A stretch of DNA of 64,000 bases, from the NCBI GenBank assembly GCA_963931925.1, contig OZ007569.1:42898021-42962020 (forward strand), in the 5' to 3' direction. The notes beneath the pieces were generated by a model. It saw nothing but the letters and a program-made list of their open reading frames with translations, had not been told where the DNA came from and ran no database searches. Origin of the DNA: Onchidella celtica (lineage: Eukaryota > Mollusca > Gastropoda > Systellommatophora > Onchidiidae). A program made the translations under genes and the position numbers. Below, in pieces: positions 45,154-55,965 of the stretch; positions within the stretch are counted from its first letter, which is position 1; the number at the start of each line of letters is the position of its first letter.

Positions 45154-46929
45154 ATGACGTCATGTTCTAGGAATGAGGCAGTGGCAGGCATTCTTATTCG
45201 AGCCAAATCAGGAAATGTGGCCGAGCTGCAAACATATCTAAGAAATACTGCTGTGGACATCAACTTGACAAACGACCCTGGTTTCTCTGCTCTGATGCTG
45301 GCAGTAGAACTAGGTCAGATAGAGGCATTGAACACACTGATACATGCTGGTGCTGATATCGATTTGAGAAGCAACTCTGGATCACCCTCTTTGAAGCTTG
45401 CAGACTCGAAGAAAGTAGTGAAAGACCCAGAAACGCCATTGCGAGGTGGAAACGCCACAAATCTGAACGATTTTCGTCATGAAGGAAAAACACCATTGAT
45501 GGTGGCATGTATGAAAGGATATCAACCGTGTGTCCAAGCTCTCATTGAAGCTGGAGCTACAATCAATATTTGTGATGAAGAAGAAAACACTCCATTAAGT
45601 TTAGCTGCAACTCAGGAATGTGTCAGAACTCTCGTAGAAGGTGGGGCGGATGTAAATTATCGTACGACATCAGGGATACCGACGATATCTCTTTTGACAT
45701 GTGCCGACAGGGTGCAAATGTTACTCGAAGCTGGGGCACATATTGAACCTGATGATCCGCATCAAGCGACTCCGTTGATGCATGCAGCCGAGAAGGGAAA
45801 TTTGGCAGCTATTGAAGGACTCTTGCGATGGGGAGCTGATCCCAACAGGCAGGATAGCAATGGCATGACAGCCTTGATGCGAGCAAGAAATGTCGACTGT
45901 GTCAAAGTTTTAATGCAAGCTGGTGCAGATGCAGAGCTTGCAGATTGCTGTGGCCGTACTGCCCTGATGACAGCGGCCAGAAAAAATTATCTGTCCATTA
46001 TGAATGCACTTCTAAATCGTGGAGCCGACCCTGATAAACAAGATGACGAAGGTATGTCAGCATGGGTGCACGCAGGGAATATCGGATGTTTCAGGACTTT
46101 GTTAGTGAACCACTATTCAAATCATAAAGTGCTCATACTCGCAGCATGTAAAGGGAATACCACTGTAGTTCAGGCTCTTTTAGATAAAGGAGTAGACCCT
46201 AATGTGAAAGATGAAGCCGGCACGACGGCATTAATGTGTGCTGTCACACCTGAATGTTCTAGGGCTTTACTCCAGGCTGGAGCCGACACGGAGATAACAG
46301 ATGAACGCGGTCGTACTGCCCTAATGTTTGCAGCATGGGGAGGTAACTTGTCCGTCCTCCATGTACTACTAGAGAATGGTGCGGATCCCACACGACAAGA
46401 TATGAAGGGGTGGACAGCATTGACGTGTACAGATCAGCTGGAATGTTTAAACGCCTTGATTGAAGCGGGAGCAGATATTGAACAAACTGACCAGTCAGGT
46501 CGCAGTACATTGATGATTTCAGCTAGTAAGAGACAAGTTGCTGTTGTTAAGAAATTATTACAAAGTGGAGCAGATCCTAACAGACAAGATAATATGGGCA
46601 TGACCGCATTAATGTATGCTGTGGACGTAGAATGTACAAAAATTTTGTTACAAAATGGAGCAGATATTGCAAAAACTGACCAAAGTGGTCGCAATGCACT
46701 TATGATTACAGCCATTCGAGGTAATGTACCCGTTCTACAGGTGCTTCTAGAGAGAGGACTCGATCCCAATAAGAAGGACAATTCTGGACAAACCGCATTG
46801 ATGTTGGCAAAGAACGAAGAATGTTTCAGCGCTTTACTCAAGACTGGTGCCGTTTGCATGACAATCGACTCTAAAAAGAAAGCAGTGTCAGCTACTCAAC
46901 GCAAGAGACCTAGATGTGTTCTCTCTTGA
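45154..46929 (+). CDS. Ankyrin-repeat protein with C-terminal CaaX box (591 aa)
   Basis: One uninterrupted exon. I start at ATG 45154 because a strong acceptor (pyrimidine run then CCACAG) ends at 45123. The in-frame ATG at 45055 lies in that pyrimidine tract and would merely translate it. The protein is almost wholly ankyrin repeats, about 16. From about residue 200 they alternate between a full 33-residue unit (GRTALMFAAWGGN type) and a 30-residue unit lacking three residues between its helices (GMTALMYAVDVEC type). The tail is basic (KKKAVSATQRKRPR) and ends in CVLS, a CaaX motif with Ser at X, which favours farnesylation. I infer a membrane-tethered scaffold. No enzymatic, SOCS or death domain is visible, and I do not recognise an orthologue. 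Confidence 0.88.
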   Translation: MTSCSRNEAVAGILIRAKSGNVAELQTYLRNTAVDINLTNDPGFSALMLAVELGQIEALNTLIHAGADIDLRSNSGSPSLKLADSKKVVKDPETPLRGGNATNLNDFRHEGKTPLMVACMKGYQPCVQALIEAGATINICDEEENTPLSLAATQECVRTLVEGGADVNYRTTSGIPTISLLTCADRVQMLLEAGAHIEPDDPHQATPLMHAAEKGNLAAIEGLLRWGADPNRQDSNGMTALMRARNVDCVKVLMQAGADAELADCCGRTALMTAARKNYLSIMNALLNRGADPDKQDDEGMSAWVHAGNIGCFRTLLVNHYSNHKVLILAACKGNTTVVQALLDKGVDPNVKDEAGTTALMCAVTPECSRALLQAGADTEITDERGRTALMFAAWGGNLSVLHVLLENGADPTRQDMKGWTALTCTDQLECLNALIEAGADIEQTDQSGRSTLMISASKRQVAVVKKLLQSGADPNRQDNMGMTALMYAVDVECTKILLQNGADIAKTDQSGRNALMITAIRGNVPVLQVLLERGLDPNKKDNSGQTALMLAKNEECFSALLKTGAVCMTIDSKKKAVSATQRKRPRCVLS

Positions 46930-47133
46930 CCTAAGTACAGCTTCCTTCACTGTCATACACGGTGTGTATTCCAAGGCTGATACACCAGCGATGTCGGCTG
47001 TACAAAATTCAACCTCAACACTCTTGGCTGGTCTTTTTCTGAAATAATCGACTTGGCAAACAATGACTCAGTCAAATCTTTTATAAAGCTGGAATTTATG
47101 TGCCTACAATGATATAGTTCCAAATCTCGAGAC

Positions 47134-47139
47134 AATAAA
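47134..47139 (+). terminator. Poly(A) signal of the ankyrin gene
   Basis: AATAAA about 205 nt after the stop is the first good signal on the plus strand. Confidence 0.6.
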
Positions 47140-47224
47140 CATTTACCATGCGCAGGCTTCAGCAAAAGGTTGTATAGACAATAAGGACCTACACGTTTGA
47201 TCTTAGTTGGGTATTACACCTCTT

Positions 47225-47310
47225 TTAAATACTGCCGTGAGCGAGCTTGGAAAAGGAGATCTTTCACACTTTGGTCAAGCATTCTAACCAACAGGTCACC
47301 GCACAGGGTT
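47225..47310 (-). repeat. Degenerate tRNA-like SINE fragment (minus)
   Basis: On the minus strand, TGACCTGTTGGTTAGAATGC resembles an A-box region. The B box is weak. Low certainty. Confidence 0.3.
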
Positions 47311-47465
47311 CTATAATTTTTTAACCTATTGCTTAAATAGGTCCACTGTTCCTCAAAACATACGCCCAACCCTTATATATAATATTTATTAAGAAATCGA
47401 AAAAAATATACTATTGGCGTCCGTTACAGCATGGACCTTGTGTAGGAGCTCATTTCTCTTTAAGT

Positions 47466-47521
47466 GCACAAATAAATAAACAAATAAACAAATAAATAAA
47501 TAAATAAATAAATAAATAAAT
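47466..47521. repeat. (AAAT)n microsatellite
   Basis: A run of AAAT and AAAC units spans about 55 bp. Any open frame over it reads only tyrosine, leucine and isoleucine. Confidence 0.9.
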
Positions 47522-48509
47522 GAAAAGTGTGCGGAAGAAAGATTTTGACAATGTACTTGATTAATTTAACATACATTTTTGTAAAAATCATCAACAGAAT
47601 ACTACTTTGTGGTGTCTTTAAACTATTTTTTAAAAAGTTTCGGAGCAATTGAAGCAATATAAAATTATATACGTTACGCTTTAAATAAGTAATGGTATTG
47701 GTCTTATATTTAATATCAAATGCTTTCAACGTACAAATAACAAAAACATCTCTTACAACGTGTTTATTTCAAACATGCTTTATAGATGTGTATAAAATTA
47801 AATGCCCACGCTGTTGACATCGACTTTGCACAACGATTCCCACATAGAGCGAACACTTTAGATGTTTGAGTTTGGGTTTAATTATTAAAGATGAATCGTC
47901 TGGGCAAGGTTGTAAGATCACACCACACCGTTCATTGATGAGGTCGGGTCAGGCGAAGGTTTATAGTTCACAAAGTCAAACAACAGCCCCCCCCCCCCCC
48001 CACACTCCTCGCTTCCAAATATATCCAGTCAGGAAAACGAGCAATTCACACTTTTTAACTTTGTTCTGTATTCCTAGCTGTATTTTAACAGAACTTAGAA
48101 GTTTGAAATGCATTTTTGCAGAAAAAAACCCACAAAAAAAACAAAAAACGATTGTTGGTTTAGAGAAACGATTTCCTCCAAACCAAGTGCACGGCACTAT
48201 TTCGGTAGCGTCGCCCGACTGGGATATCACATTTCGGGTAAAAATTAATTTACACCTATTTTTTAAAATAAACTCTGAGATGCAAGCGGGTGGTTGGTGG
48301 GCGCTTGTGGTAGGGTTTCGTCCTGTCCTATCATTGCTGTTATATTCTGTCTATCGTGTTGCTATTTCCCCAGCACAATGTGGCCATTACCGCATCGATG
48401 TGCTTTGTCCAAACTCAAACTCAAATTCAGAAGCAGTTTTCACACGAGCAACATATCAGCTTTTCTTTTCAATAAACGATACAATAATGACTTGCTCCTA
48501 TATCACCTG

Positions 48510-48800
48510 TCCTGCTAGTCCGCATGATTTTTTTTTCATACTCACTTTACCAATTCAGGAGCATGGCAGCAACAGCCCCAACATATTACAGTTACAGGCA
48601 TTTTCGGTGACGTTCAGAGTCATGTTAGGGTTAGGGTTAGGGCTAGGGTGCACAGTCCAGAGATTGCAGCACCCAAGGCAGTGTTCGGTAGGACGAGAAA
48701 TCCCTTAGCCGATGACCTGTGTTTGAGGATCTGTTGCTGCCATGCTCCTGAATTTGGTAAAGTGAGTACGAAAAAAAAATAAAAATCACGCGTCCTGCTA
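48510..48800. mobile_element. Foldback (long inverted-repeat) element
   Basis: Arms of about 65 bp, at 48510-48575 and 48731-48800, are inverted copies sharing CTCACTTTACCAA, TTCAGGAGCATGGCAGCAAC and a T-rich stretch. Together they could form a hairpin. The loop holds a short telomere-like TTAGGG run. Part of the right arm resembles sequence near 63595-63660, so it may belong to a dispersed family. No coding capacity. Confidence 0.7.
48624..48648 (+). repeat. Short interstitial telomere-like (TTAGGG)n
   Basis: Three TTAGGG units and one CTAGGG variant lie in the loop of the foldback element. The run is too short to be called a telomere fusion. Confidence 0.8.
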
Positions 48801-49574
48801 TGTTCATGGCCTGGAATTCTTTTTGTTTTAATGCTTGTTCAAGTTGTCGTGAATTGCGGTGCTCAAGTGATTTCAATAGTTGGTTTTTTTAACCCTTTGA
48901 ATATTAATGTCGTTCAGCATGTGATTTTTAAATAGCCCTCGCTGCTTTCAGGTCTGGCTATTTATTCATTTTATCTTGTATCAAAGTGAATCTGGACGAC
49001 AGTAAATGCCAGTAGGTGTCCATGATAAGAGCAAAGCGTCAACACCATGAGTCAGATGTGCAACAGACTGTTCAAGATTTCCGTCGACATCACGACGTTA
49101 GTGTAAAACAACGCGAATTCACTTCTTGGTTTTTCAGCTTATGCGAGTTAGAACGCATAATAAGCCTGAAACTCCGTGCAGGTGTTGCTCCGACGAAGGC
49201 TTCTTGTACATAAAATCACATGGGTAAATTTAAACTGGGCGACCCCAATATACGAAATCCCGTATTATGTGAGTGCGTTCATAGTCTTTTCTATCGCCAA
49301 TATTTAAATATCTACTCTTTTCAAGAACAAGAGCCAAGAGAATGCGGGAACAATTTTATTAGAGTATGTTTCTGTGGTAAAAGGGTGGGTTAATTTAACA
49401 TTAATGAAACATCTATCATCCTTACAACAAAAGTAGGTAAAGATAAGCTGAGGGTTAGACAGAGAACAATACAATTCAGAGAAAAGATGAGGCTATCAGA
49501 TGTGTACATGTGCCTGGTTAATGCTCAGAAAAAACGGGAGGACAGTACGATGAAAAACAAATTACCACGACTGG

Positions 49575-49655
49575 TATCGACCGCTGCTGTGGCATCATCC
49601 GCCCTGCCAGAAGGAAAGCAACCCTCTCAACCACTCAGCCACTGTCTCATTTTAA
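49575..49655 (-). repeat. tRNA-Ser-like SINE fragment (minus)
   Basis: On the minus strand, CAGTGGCTGAGTGGTTGAGAG resembles the 5' part of tRNA-Ser-like sequences with an A box. A clear B box is missing. Confidence 0.4.
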
Positions 49656-49723
49656 AAAAAGAGACGATTGCAGCCGAAATATCAAGCGGTGTCTTTTGCT
49701 GACTCCCTACTTAATTTATCCTG

Positions 49724-50744
49724 CTACTGGCTCTTCTCACTAAGGAACCAAAATTTTTTACAGAAAACATTATAAAAGACATTCCTATAACTCTGGTTCA
49801 AGGTAAAATATACCACAAAATTGAAGGACGCATTCACGGATGTCAAAAAGAAAGCCACTGATGTCGCTATGATGAACACGTCACTGTATTCGGCTCCATA
49901 GTCAAATCCAGGTACCAGTACCTTGACATATACACCTATCACCGTCGGTGTGTTACACAGTATGGATATGCAAGACAACGAACACACCACTGTGATTAGT
50001 CTTACATACTTATGAGAGATGACCAAACGCATATCCCCTTCTTTTTGATTTGTTGAATTTTTATCATCTCGATTTCTTCTTTCGCTGTTTCCCGATTTTT
50101 GCTGTTTTACAGACTTTATAGCATTCGTAGCTGACTGTTTCTGAAACCGAGTAGATTTTCTAAGCCCCAGAACCATAATAACAGTATTGATGCATATGAT
50201 AACTTCACATACAGTGGGCAGCAAAATGGTGTTAGTGATATTATGAATCATTTCCACCTGTGGTCTCCAGTCACCCATGCCAATGGTCACTTTTGTCTTG
50301 TTGAATATGTTATCATAATACGCTATCAGTTTTAGGGAGGCGAAAATCGGTGTTGAACTTAATTAAAGCGAAGACTGTACGGCGCATGGTGAAGAGAAAC
50401 TGTACACGAAGAGGGACGATAACACATAGACACCGTTCCAGGGATACCAGTACTGTGGTCACAGTGGAGACGTCAAAGAACATTGATCGTGTCCAGGAAA
50501 AGACATACTTCTGAAATGCTTCAAAATGTACTGGAACCCATGGGAGTTGAACTTGGAAAAAGTTAGAAGTATAAAACATCAAACTCCAAATTAGCACCAA
50601 GAAATCTGAGACAGACAAGGAAAGTAATGTTAGTGTGACATTGTTGGTTCTGTAGTCTTGATTCAGAAATACAACGATATTGGTGAAATTTAGCAAACTT
50701 CCAGCAAGGCAGAGAAATACAGAAATCACGGTAATGAAATCCAT
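49724..50744 (-). pseudogene. Rhodopsin-type GPCR pseudogene lacking TM4
   Basis: Two intronless frames lie end to end. The first (50744-50313) contains TM1 to TM3, with SVSDFLVL in TM2 and SLERCLCVIVPLR in place of the DRY region. It then leaves frame. The second (readable from about 50355 to 49724) contains TM5, a long basic third loop (KQQKSGNSERRNRDD), TM6 and TM7, with a degenerate NPxxY (NASFNFVVY). Between MRRTVFALI and the loop before TM5 only a few residues remain, so TM4 is deleted as well as the frame shifted. TM1 starts almost at the first Met, so the extracellular N-terminus may also be lost. It resembles peptide-receptor-like GPCRs that are abundant in molluscs; the ligand cannot be named. 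Confidence 0.75.
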
Positions 50745-50799
50745 ATCTGGAAAAACCGTCCACGGCTCCTTTCTTTGCGAAGAACCCAGCTTCTTCCTC

Positions 50800-53379
50800 C
50801 ACGGAACAAGCTTTTTTTAATTCTCTAAGTGAACGCAGCATGTAACGACAAAACTTAACAAGGAATATATTAGTTTCATCTGTATGCAGATCACAATTTA
50901 AATCCAAAACTTTGACCTGTTACCTCTCCACTTATTACCGACATTAAATTTTAATGAAAGAGATATCCTTAATATGGTCCCTTTGTCTCATTGTTTGTGA
51001 AACAAACCAAAAAACAACAACAACAAAAAAAAGTGACTTTACTTACACCAATAAAATTATTATTCATTTCAAAATTTCCCTGCTTCCTGTCTCATTGCAA
51101 TCCAGACCGCATCTTTCATTTCAGGGCAAATGGTATAAAATCTACGATCTCAGCATGTTTTCTATGTGATTTTGTTGTTAATACACAATTATTGTCATGA
51201 TTATAATATGTTCTGTTGCATTGTTGTTTCCTCATAATTTGTGGGCGTGCTTTTGTTTTAATACTTTTATTTGTTTCAAACGAAAATTATGCTTAGTTTA
51301 TGGTTATTTTCTGGCCGAATGGTTGTTGATCACTTTAAATTTCGTGAGTGGAGCCGAGTATCACGGGGATCTGCCTATTGCTGCATTATCTACCACATGG
51401 GTAATTACAGCCAATCTGCTGGCACACCCTGCAATTTTCTGCAGAAAAGCGAACTCATGAACATCATTTATTGTACAACAGTCAAAAACTGAATACCCTT
51501 CTGCCTTGATAAAATACATGTATATACTTTTCATGAAATGCTTTTACATATGTCCATATAAAACGATGCCGAAAACTACTTTCTTGCTTTGGTAAATAGA
51601 AATAACACTTTGTGCAAAGTTTCATCGATTTTTAGCCATCCGTTTAAAAGCTTTTGCCGCTGTAGTAACGCCTCGAAGTTTGAAACGCACTATAGTAGTG
51701 CACTGGGTCAAGTCTGATTGCTCTGGTTTTAGCGTGGGATGTGCACTACGGAAATAAACGTCACCTCGCCCTCCAGTGAGACTCAAATATGTCTGTCTCG
51801 GTAGTTGATTCAAAGAAAGTTCAAGACTGAATCAAAACCAACGTAAAATAGATTTGCCCTAGTGGGCTACATTACTACACTCTTGTAGAAACAAGCCTCA
51901 AGTTAGATAAGTAAAATGAGAGACCATTTACCTCCAGGCCATATTCTGTTTTAAAAAAATGAGGGATTATTTCTGTGTCTGTAAAATTTTCCTTTGTGAA
52001 GTTTTGGTTTCTAGTGGGTTAAATGGGGACTTATGACAAAATGTTTGTTCTGTATTCTATTGTTTGCATTATTAAAAGAGACTGGTTCATAATAATCCTA
52101 TTTTTTGTCGTAATTCTATTCTGACTAAGCCTGCCTGCGCTGGACTTGAATGTGGAATCTACTTGAATGTGGAATCTACTTGAATGTAGAAGCTACTTGA
52201 ATGTGGAATCTACTTGAATGTAGAAGCTACTTGAATGTGGAATCTACTTGAATGTAGAAGCTACTTGAATGTGGAATCTACTTGAATGTAGAAGCTACTT
52301 GAATGTGGAATCTACTTGAATGAAATTTACACTAGCCATAGCCTTTTTTCTTTATTACAGAAAAGATAGACATCTTATTTTCTCCTCACTATGGGATGAA
52401 ACAGAAAACGTTCGGATTAAACAGTTTAAACACAAGAGGTTGACATTCATATCTCAATAAAGATCAATTTACCCAGTTAATGTACACGTACTCATATGCG
52501 GACACACACATGGATGCGCGGACATTCATAATTTGTAGGTGCTAGAAGTGCGGTAGAAAATAAATGTATGTAGTAAAGCTTCTACTGAAATTTAAGGAAA
52601 TCGTGGCTTTTCTTGACAAAACTTACAGTAAAAAAAAACAATAACAACATAGTACAAAACAAAGACAAAACGCCATACCTTCACAATTCAACAACAGTTT
52701 CCTCAGATCAGTTATTGGTCATAAAAGGTTATTTAGATTACTTTAACTATATAATTATCTCCAATGCCAGTAAAGTCAAAATTAAATCACAAAACATAAT
52801 ATTTTATATTTCCTGAAAGAGGCTTAAGAAGCAAGTTTGTCTTGTCCTTTCATAGAATACCAAATTCCAGTGAAACAGTGAACTTTCACTAACAATTTCA
52901 ACATTATTCACAAGCACAAAAAAACAACAACAACAAAAAACACACAAAAAAAACATGAATTTCCTTGGCGTCCTATCAAATGCTTTTGCATGGCCAAAGG
53001 TTCGGTAAAAATTAAGATTTTTTTCTTTTTGTAAACAGATTATCCATCAGTTCACTCATTTATAAGTCAGCAATGGCATTTGTCTACTGAACAATCTATT
53101 CAGTATATCATTCATAGCATGTCTGTAGTTGGAAATCGTAAAGAGCAGGCCGCACAGGCCGCTGCCCGGGCAAAATTGAAATTAAAATTAATAGATTAAA
53201 ATTTAGCCATATCACCCCCCCTCCCCCCAGATCACCAACAAAAATTTATAATTCATTATTAAAATATAAATAGTAATAGATATTCAAATATTATTTATAA
53301 TACTTTAGAATACGTTGTGAGTTGTGAACTATTGTGAGTTGCGAACTGCGTCTAACAGGCTGCGGTTACAATTTGCTCT

Positions 53380-53414
<35 letters not shown>

Positions 53415-53460
53415 GTAGAGAGAGTGAGAGGGTGAGAGTAAGAAAGAGCGAGTGAGAGAG
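50800..53460. other. Non-coding stretch
   Basis: No gene is supported. It contains the 17-bp array at 52144-52322 and short poly(A), (CAA)n and (GA)n runs, the last near 53380-53460. Confidence 0.5.
52144..52322 (+). repeat. 17-bp tandem array with 34-bp higher-order alternation
   Basis: Ten full 17-bp units and a partial one. After two starting units of type ACTTGAATGTGGAATCT, the array alternates strictly with the variant ACTTGAATGTAGAAGCT. The pattern shows it grew by duplication of a 34-bp dimer. Confidence 0.95.
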
Positions 53461-53462
53461 CT

Positions 53463-53538
53463 TCTGTAAAGCGCATAGAGCATTTCTAATGGCAATTGAT
53501 ATGCGCTATATAAATGCCATCCATTATTACTATTATTA
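53463..53538 (+). repeat. L2/CR1-type 3' tail fragment
   Basis: GTAAAGCGCATAGAGC, then GCGCTATATAAATGCC and a degraded (ATT)n. This matches the layout of the 3' end of the LINE at about 29040-29108, so a LINE or a SINE with a LINE tail ends here, just upstream of the orphan esterase exon. Confidence 0.65.
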
Positions 53539-53605
53539 TGTCCGCTCGTCTCTTCTCGGTGTTGCCCAGACTGTCATCAATAAAGGTCTTGCTTTTTCAT
53601 TATAG

Positions 53606-53807
53606 AAACCCAGCCAGGACACTGAAATCCAAAGTCTCGTCAGGATGGCCAAAGTATGACCTGGAGAACTCTTATTATCTCAACTTTGAACCAAAACTCT
53701 CTGTCAGAAGTGGTCTGGAGGAGGACAAGAAAGAACTATGGATGAAGACCATTCCCGAGTGGCTAAGAGAACTTCACGACACTGCAGCTGTTCACATAGA
53801 ATTATAA
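53606..53807 (+). pseudogene. Orphan terminal exon of a type-B carboxylesterase paralogue
   Basis: A pyrimidine-rich acceptor (TTTTTCATTATAG) precedes an open segment of 66 codons ending in TAA. The peptide (NPARTLKSK, WPKYD, YYLNFEPKLSVRSGLEEDKK, LW, IPEWLREL) matches the last exon of the intact esterase at 60822-61020 with the same phase and about half its residues identical. No exon with the catalytic serine lies upstream on this strand within the window. It is either a relic of a duplicated gene or the end of a gene whose other exons are beyond an extremely long intron. The open frame and acceptor argue for a not fully decayed relic. Confidence 0.7.
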
Positions 53808-53818
53808 TTCACGCTGAG

Positions 53819-53824
53819 AATAAA
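53819..53824 (+). terminator. AATAAA after the orphan esterase exon
   Basis: A canonical poly(A) signal lies 11 nt after the stop, consistent with a once complete last exon. Confidence 0.5.
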
Positions 53825-54362
53825 TCCCCGAAGTTCTTGGGTTTTTTCCTTTTCCTTTTTTTTTTTTTTATTGACCTAATTGGGTTCACAGAAATGCGTT
53901 GATATGATATTTTGCCAGAGGATCGTTTCGTCAAATGCTTTATTACTTTATATCTCAGTAATTATTTATCGTAATTATATTTTGAGCACATTATGTAAAC
54001 AGATAGTAACTGCAACAAGTCATTCAAGAAGTATTTTTTCAGCCATCTTTGACATCAGATCTCCTTGTATTTGTTGTTTTATTATGTTGTTTGTTTGATC
54101 GTCTCTGTGTGTATGTGTCTTTTTGTCTTTTTGTGTGTGTTTGAGCGCGAGCGTGTACGCGTGCGTGTTTTATGTATTTTAAGAATCAATTTGTTCGATT
54201 AAAGAGGAAGAGTGATAGTGTCGGCATTTAAATATATTTTGTAGAGCAGTTTCTGCCAATTTCTTAATACAGATTACAGTATTTGTACTTAACAAAAGTT
54301 TTTTTGACCTACATTATTTGTCGTGTTTACAAGTTTGCGTAGAATGCTATGTAGTATGTGAC

Positions 54363-54600
54363 GGTCGAGTCTTTGTAGGCATTTGTGCAAGTCAGTATTT
54401 GACAGTGGGGCCTGTGTAAAAGTCTGTGCAAGTCAGTATCTTCACCGTTGAGTCTGTGTTTAAATCTGTGCAAGTCAGTGTTTGACAGTGGAGTTTGTGT
54501 AACATTCTGTGCAAGTCAGTATTTTCACCATAGAGTCTGTAAAATTCTGTGCTGGTTGAAGGTGGAGTCTTTGTAAAACTGTGTGCAAGGCAGCATTTGG
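54363..54600 (+). repeat. 41-42 bp tandem repeat with alternating variants
   Basis: The unit core CTGTGCAAGTCAGTATTT occurs at about 54385, 54426, 54468 and 54509, with weaker copies after. Alternate units carry TTGACAGTGG or TTCACC, so the array has an 82-83 bp dimer structure. Confidence 0.8.
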
Positions 54601-55504
54601 TAACATGTCGTCATGAAACGCAATTTCTATCAATAGATTTATGAAAGAATGACACGAGAGATGTCAGAGATCAAATCCGTCCTAAGCCAACACAGACTCT
54701 CTGACTTGACATTCTTCATTCTCTATGTAAAGATAGGACAGTATATTCTGCTGGGGCTCTTATCAACAGCAGTTTATTTGGAAGCCCTGGCTCGGAAAAA
54801 ATACTGACTTCGCCATGGAAGAGCAAGTATAGACAAAAGACAGTGGACAATGACAGGCCATGGGTCATGTTGTTCTGGCCTATCTTCCAACCAGAACACT
54901 TCAACCACTTTCTGAATATCGTTTTTAATTCAATTTTCTTTAAACCCCTCACTGCACCTGAATAATATATCAATGTCAAATGCTTCTTCAGTTGAAAAAG
55001 GCTTGTGATTTCATGCAAAACTGCACGTCATAGCTCTAAGATCCTTTGAAGTCTTCTTGTAAAACGGACTGACCTTACGAAGAATTTGCCTGGTGAAGCA
55101 TTTAGTATGATTTAGTCACTTTCACTCTGGATTGCTCGGTGATTACTTGTGTCGGTTTCAGCTTGTGGATATTGAGTGTGAACGTCAAAGTTATCACGTT
55201 TTCATTTCAATTAAAATTACGTAGAACCTTCTTGTTGTTATAGTGCATAACATAGTCGGTCGGCCGTTGGATCCTCGCTAAAACTGGCCTTGTTAGGGGA
55301 GCTTGGTACTTAACATAGTAATTTATAGATGAGAACGGGCACTGAACACAACTCAGTATTTTCTCTATTTAGCTTTGTAATTAGAGTACGGTCCCCTAAC
55401 TATAGTTTAAATTGCCGGTTTCACTGAAGTTCCAACAGCCGGTGGACGATAGCAGTTTTATACATAGAATATAGTTGGTATATCTCAGGACATAAGCCAT
55501 CATC

Positions 55505-55965
55505 TCATCTTATTATAAAAAAAAATAGTGGCGAGAGTAATTCATTGTGGTGCAATTTTGACTCCTTTTTTGCTCGACGCTACAGCCTAAGTGACAGTTT
55601 CAAAAATTATAAAATTAATTTTCTAAAGTGTCAACTAATTCAGTCCAGTCGCTGTTGTATCGACCGATTGTGTTGATACAAGTTTCAGGTATTTTTAAAT
55701 AAAAAGTTGTAAACATGTAAAATACAATGATCTTTGTTTTGGCTTCCTGTAGTAAGCCCATCGCACCGGAAACGATATTAATACGCGTTCACTTTGTGTG
55801 CACAATTTCGCTATCAGAAATGAGTGCGCAGTGCTCAGGAGCGCATGGAATCTGTAGTAAGACTGTAGAGTATGGGAAGCTTTGTGGACCAAAAAGAAAG
55901 AGAGAGATAGAATGGTGGGTTCACAGGTTTATTCCGGATAATGTCGGGAACTTCATCTAGTACAT
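55505..55965 (+). repeat. Unclassified repeat family X, copy B
   Basis: Collinear with copy A at 23773-24360: CTTATTATAAAAAAAAATAG, TTCATTGTGGTGCAA, GACAGTTTCAAAAATTATAAA, ACAATGATCTTT, GCGTTCACTTTG and a closing CTTCATCTAG. It has a single 5' module instead of four. Small open frames over it are not conserved as protein. Confidence 0.75.

Noticed and set aside
48624-48648. Telomere or chromosome-fusion site
   Set aside because: Only three TTAGGG units are present, inside a foldback element, which is too few for a former chromosome end.
47866-48708. 280-codon plus-strand open frame
   Set aside because: It runs through a poly(C) run (read as prolines) and the foldback element, has no domain and no family signature, and is best explained as chance.
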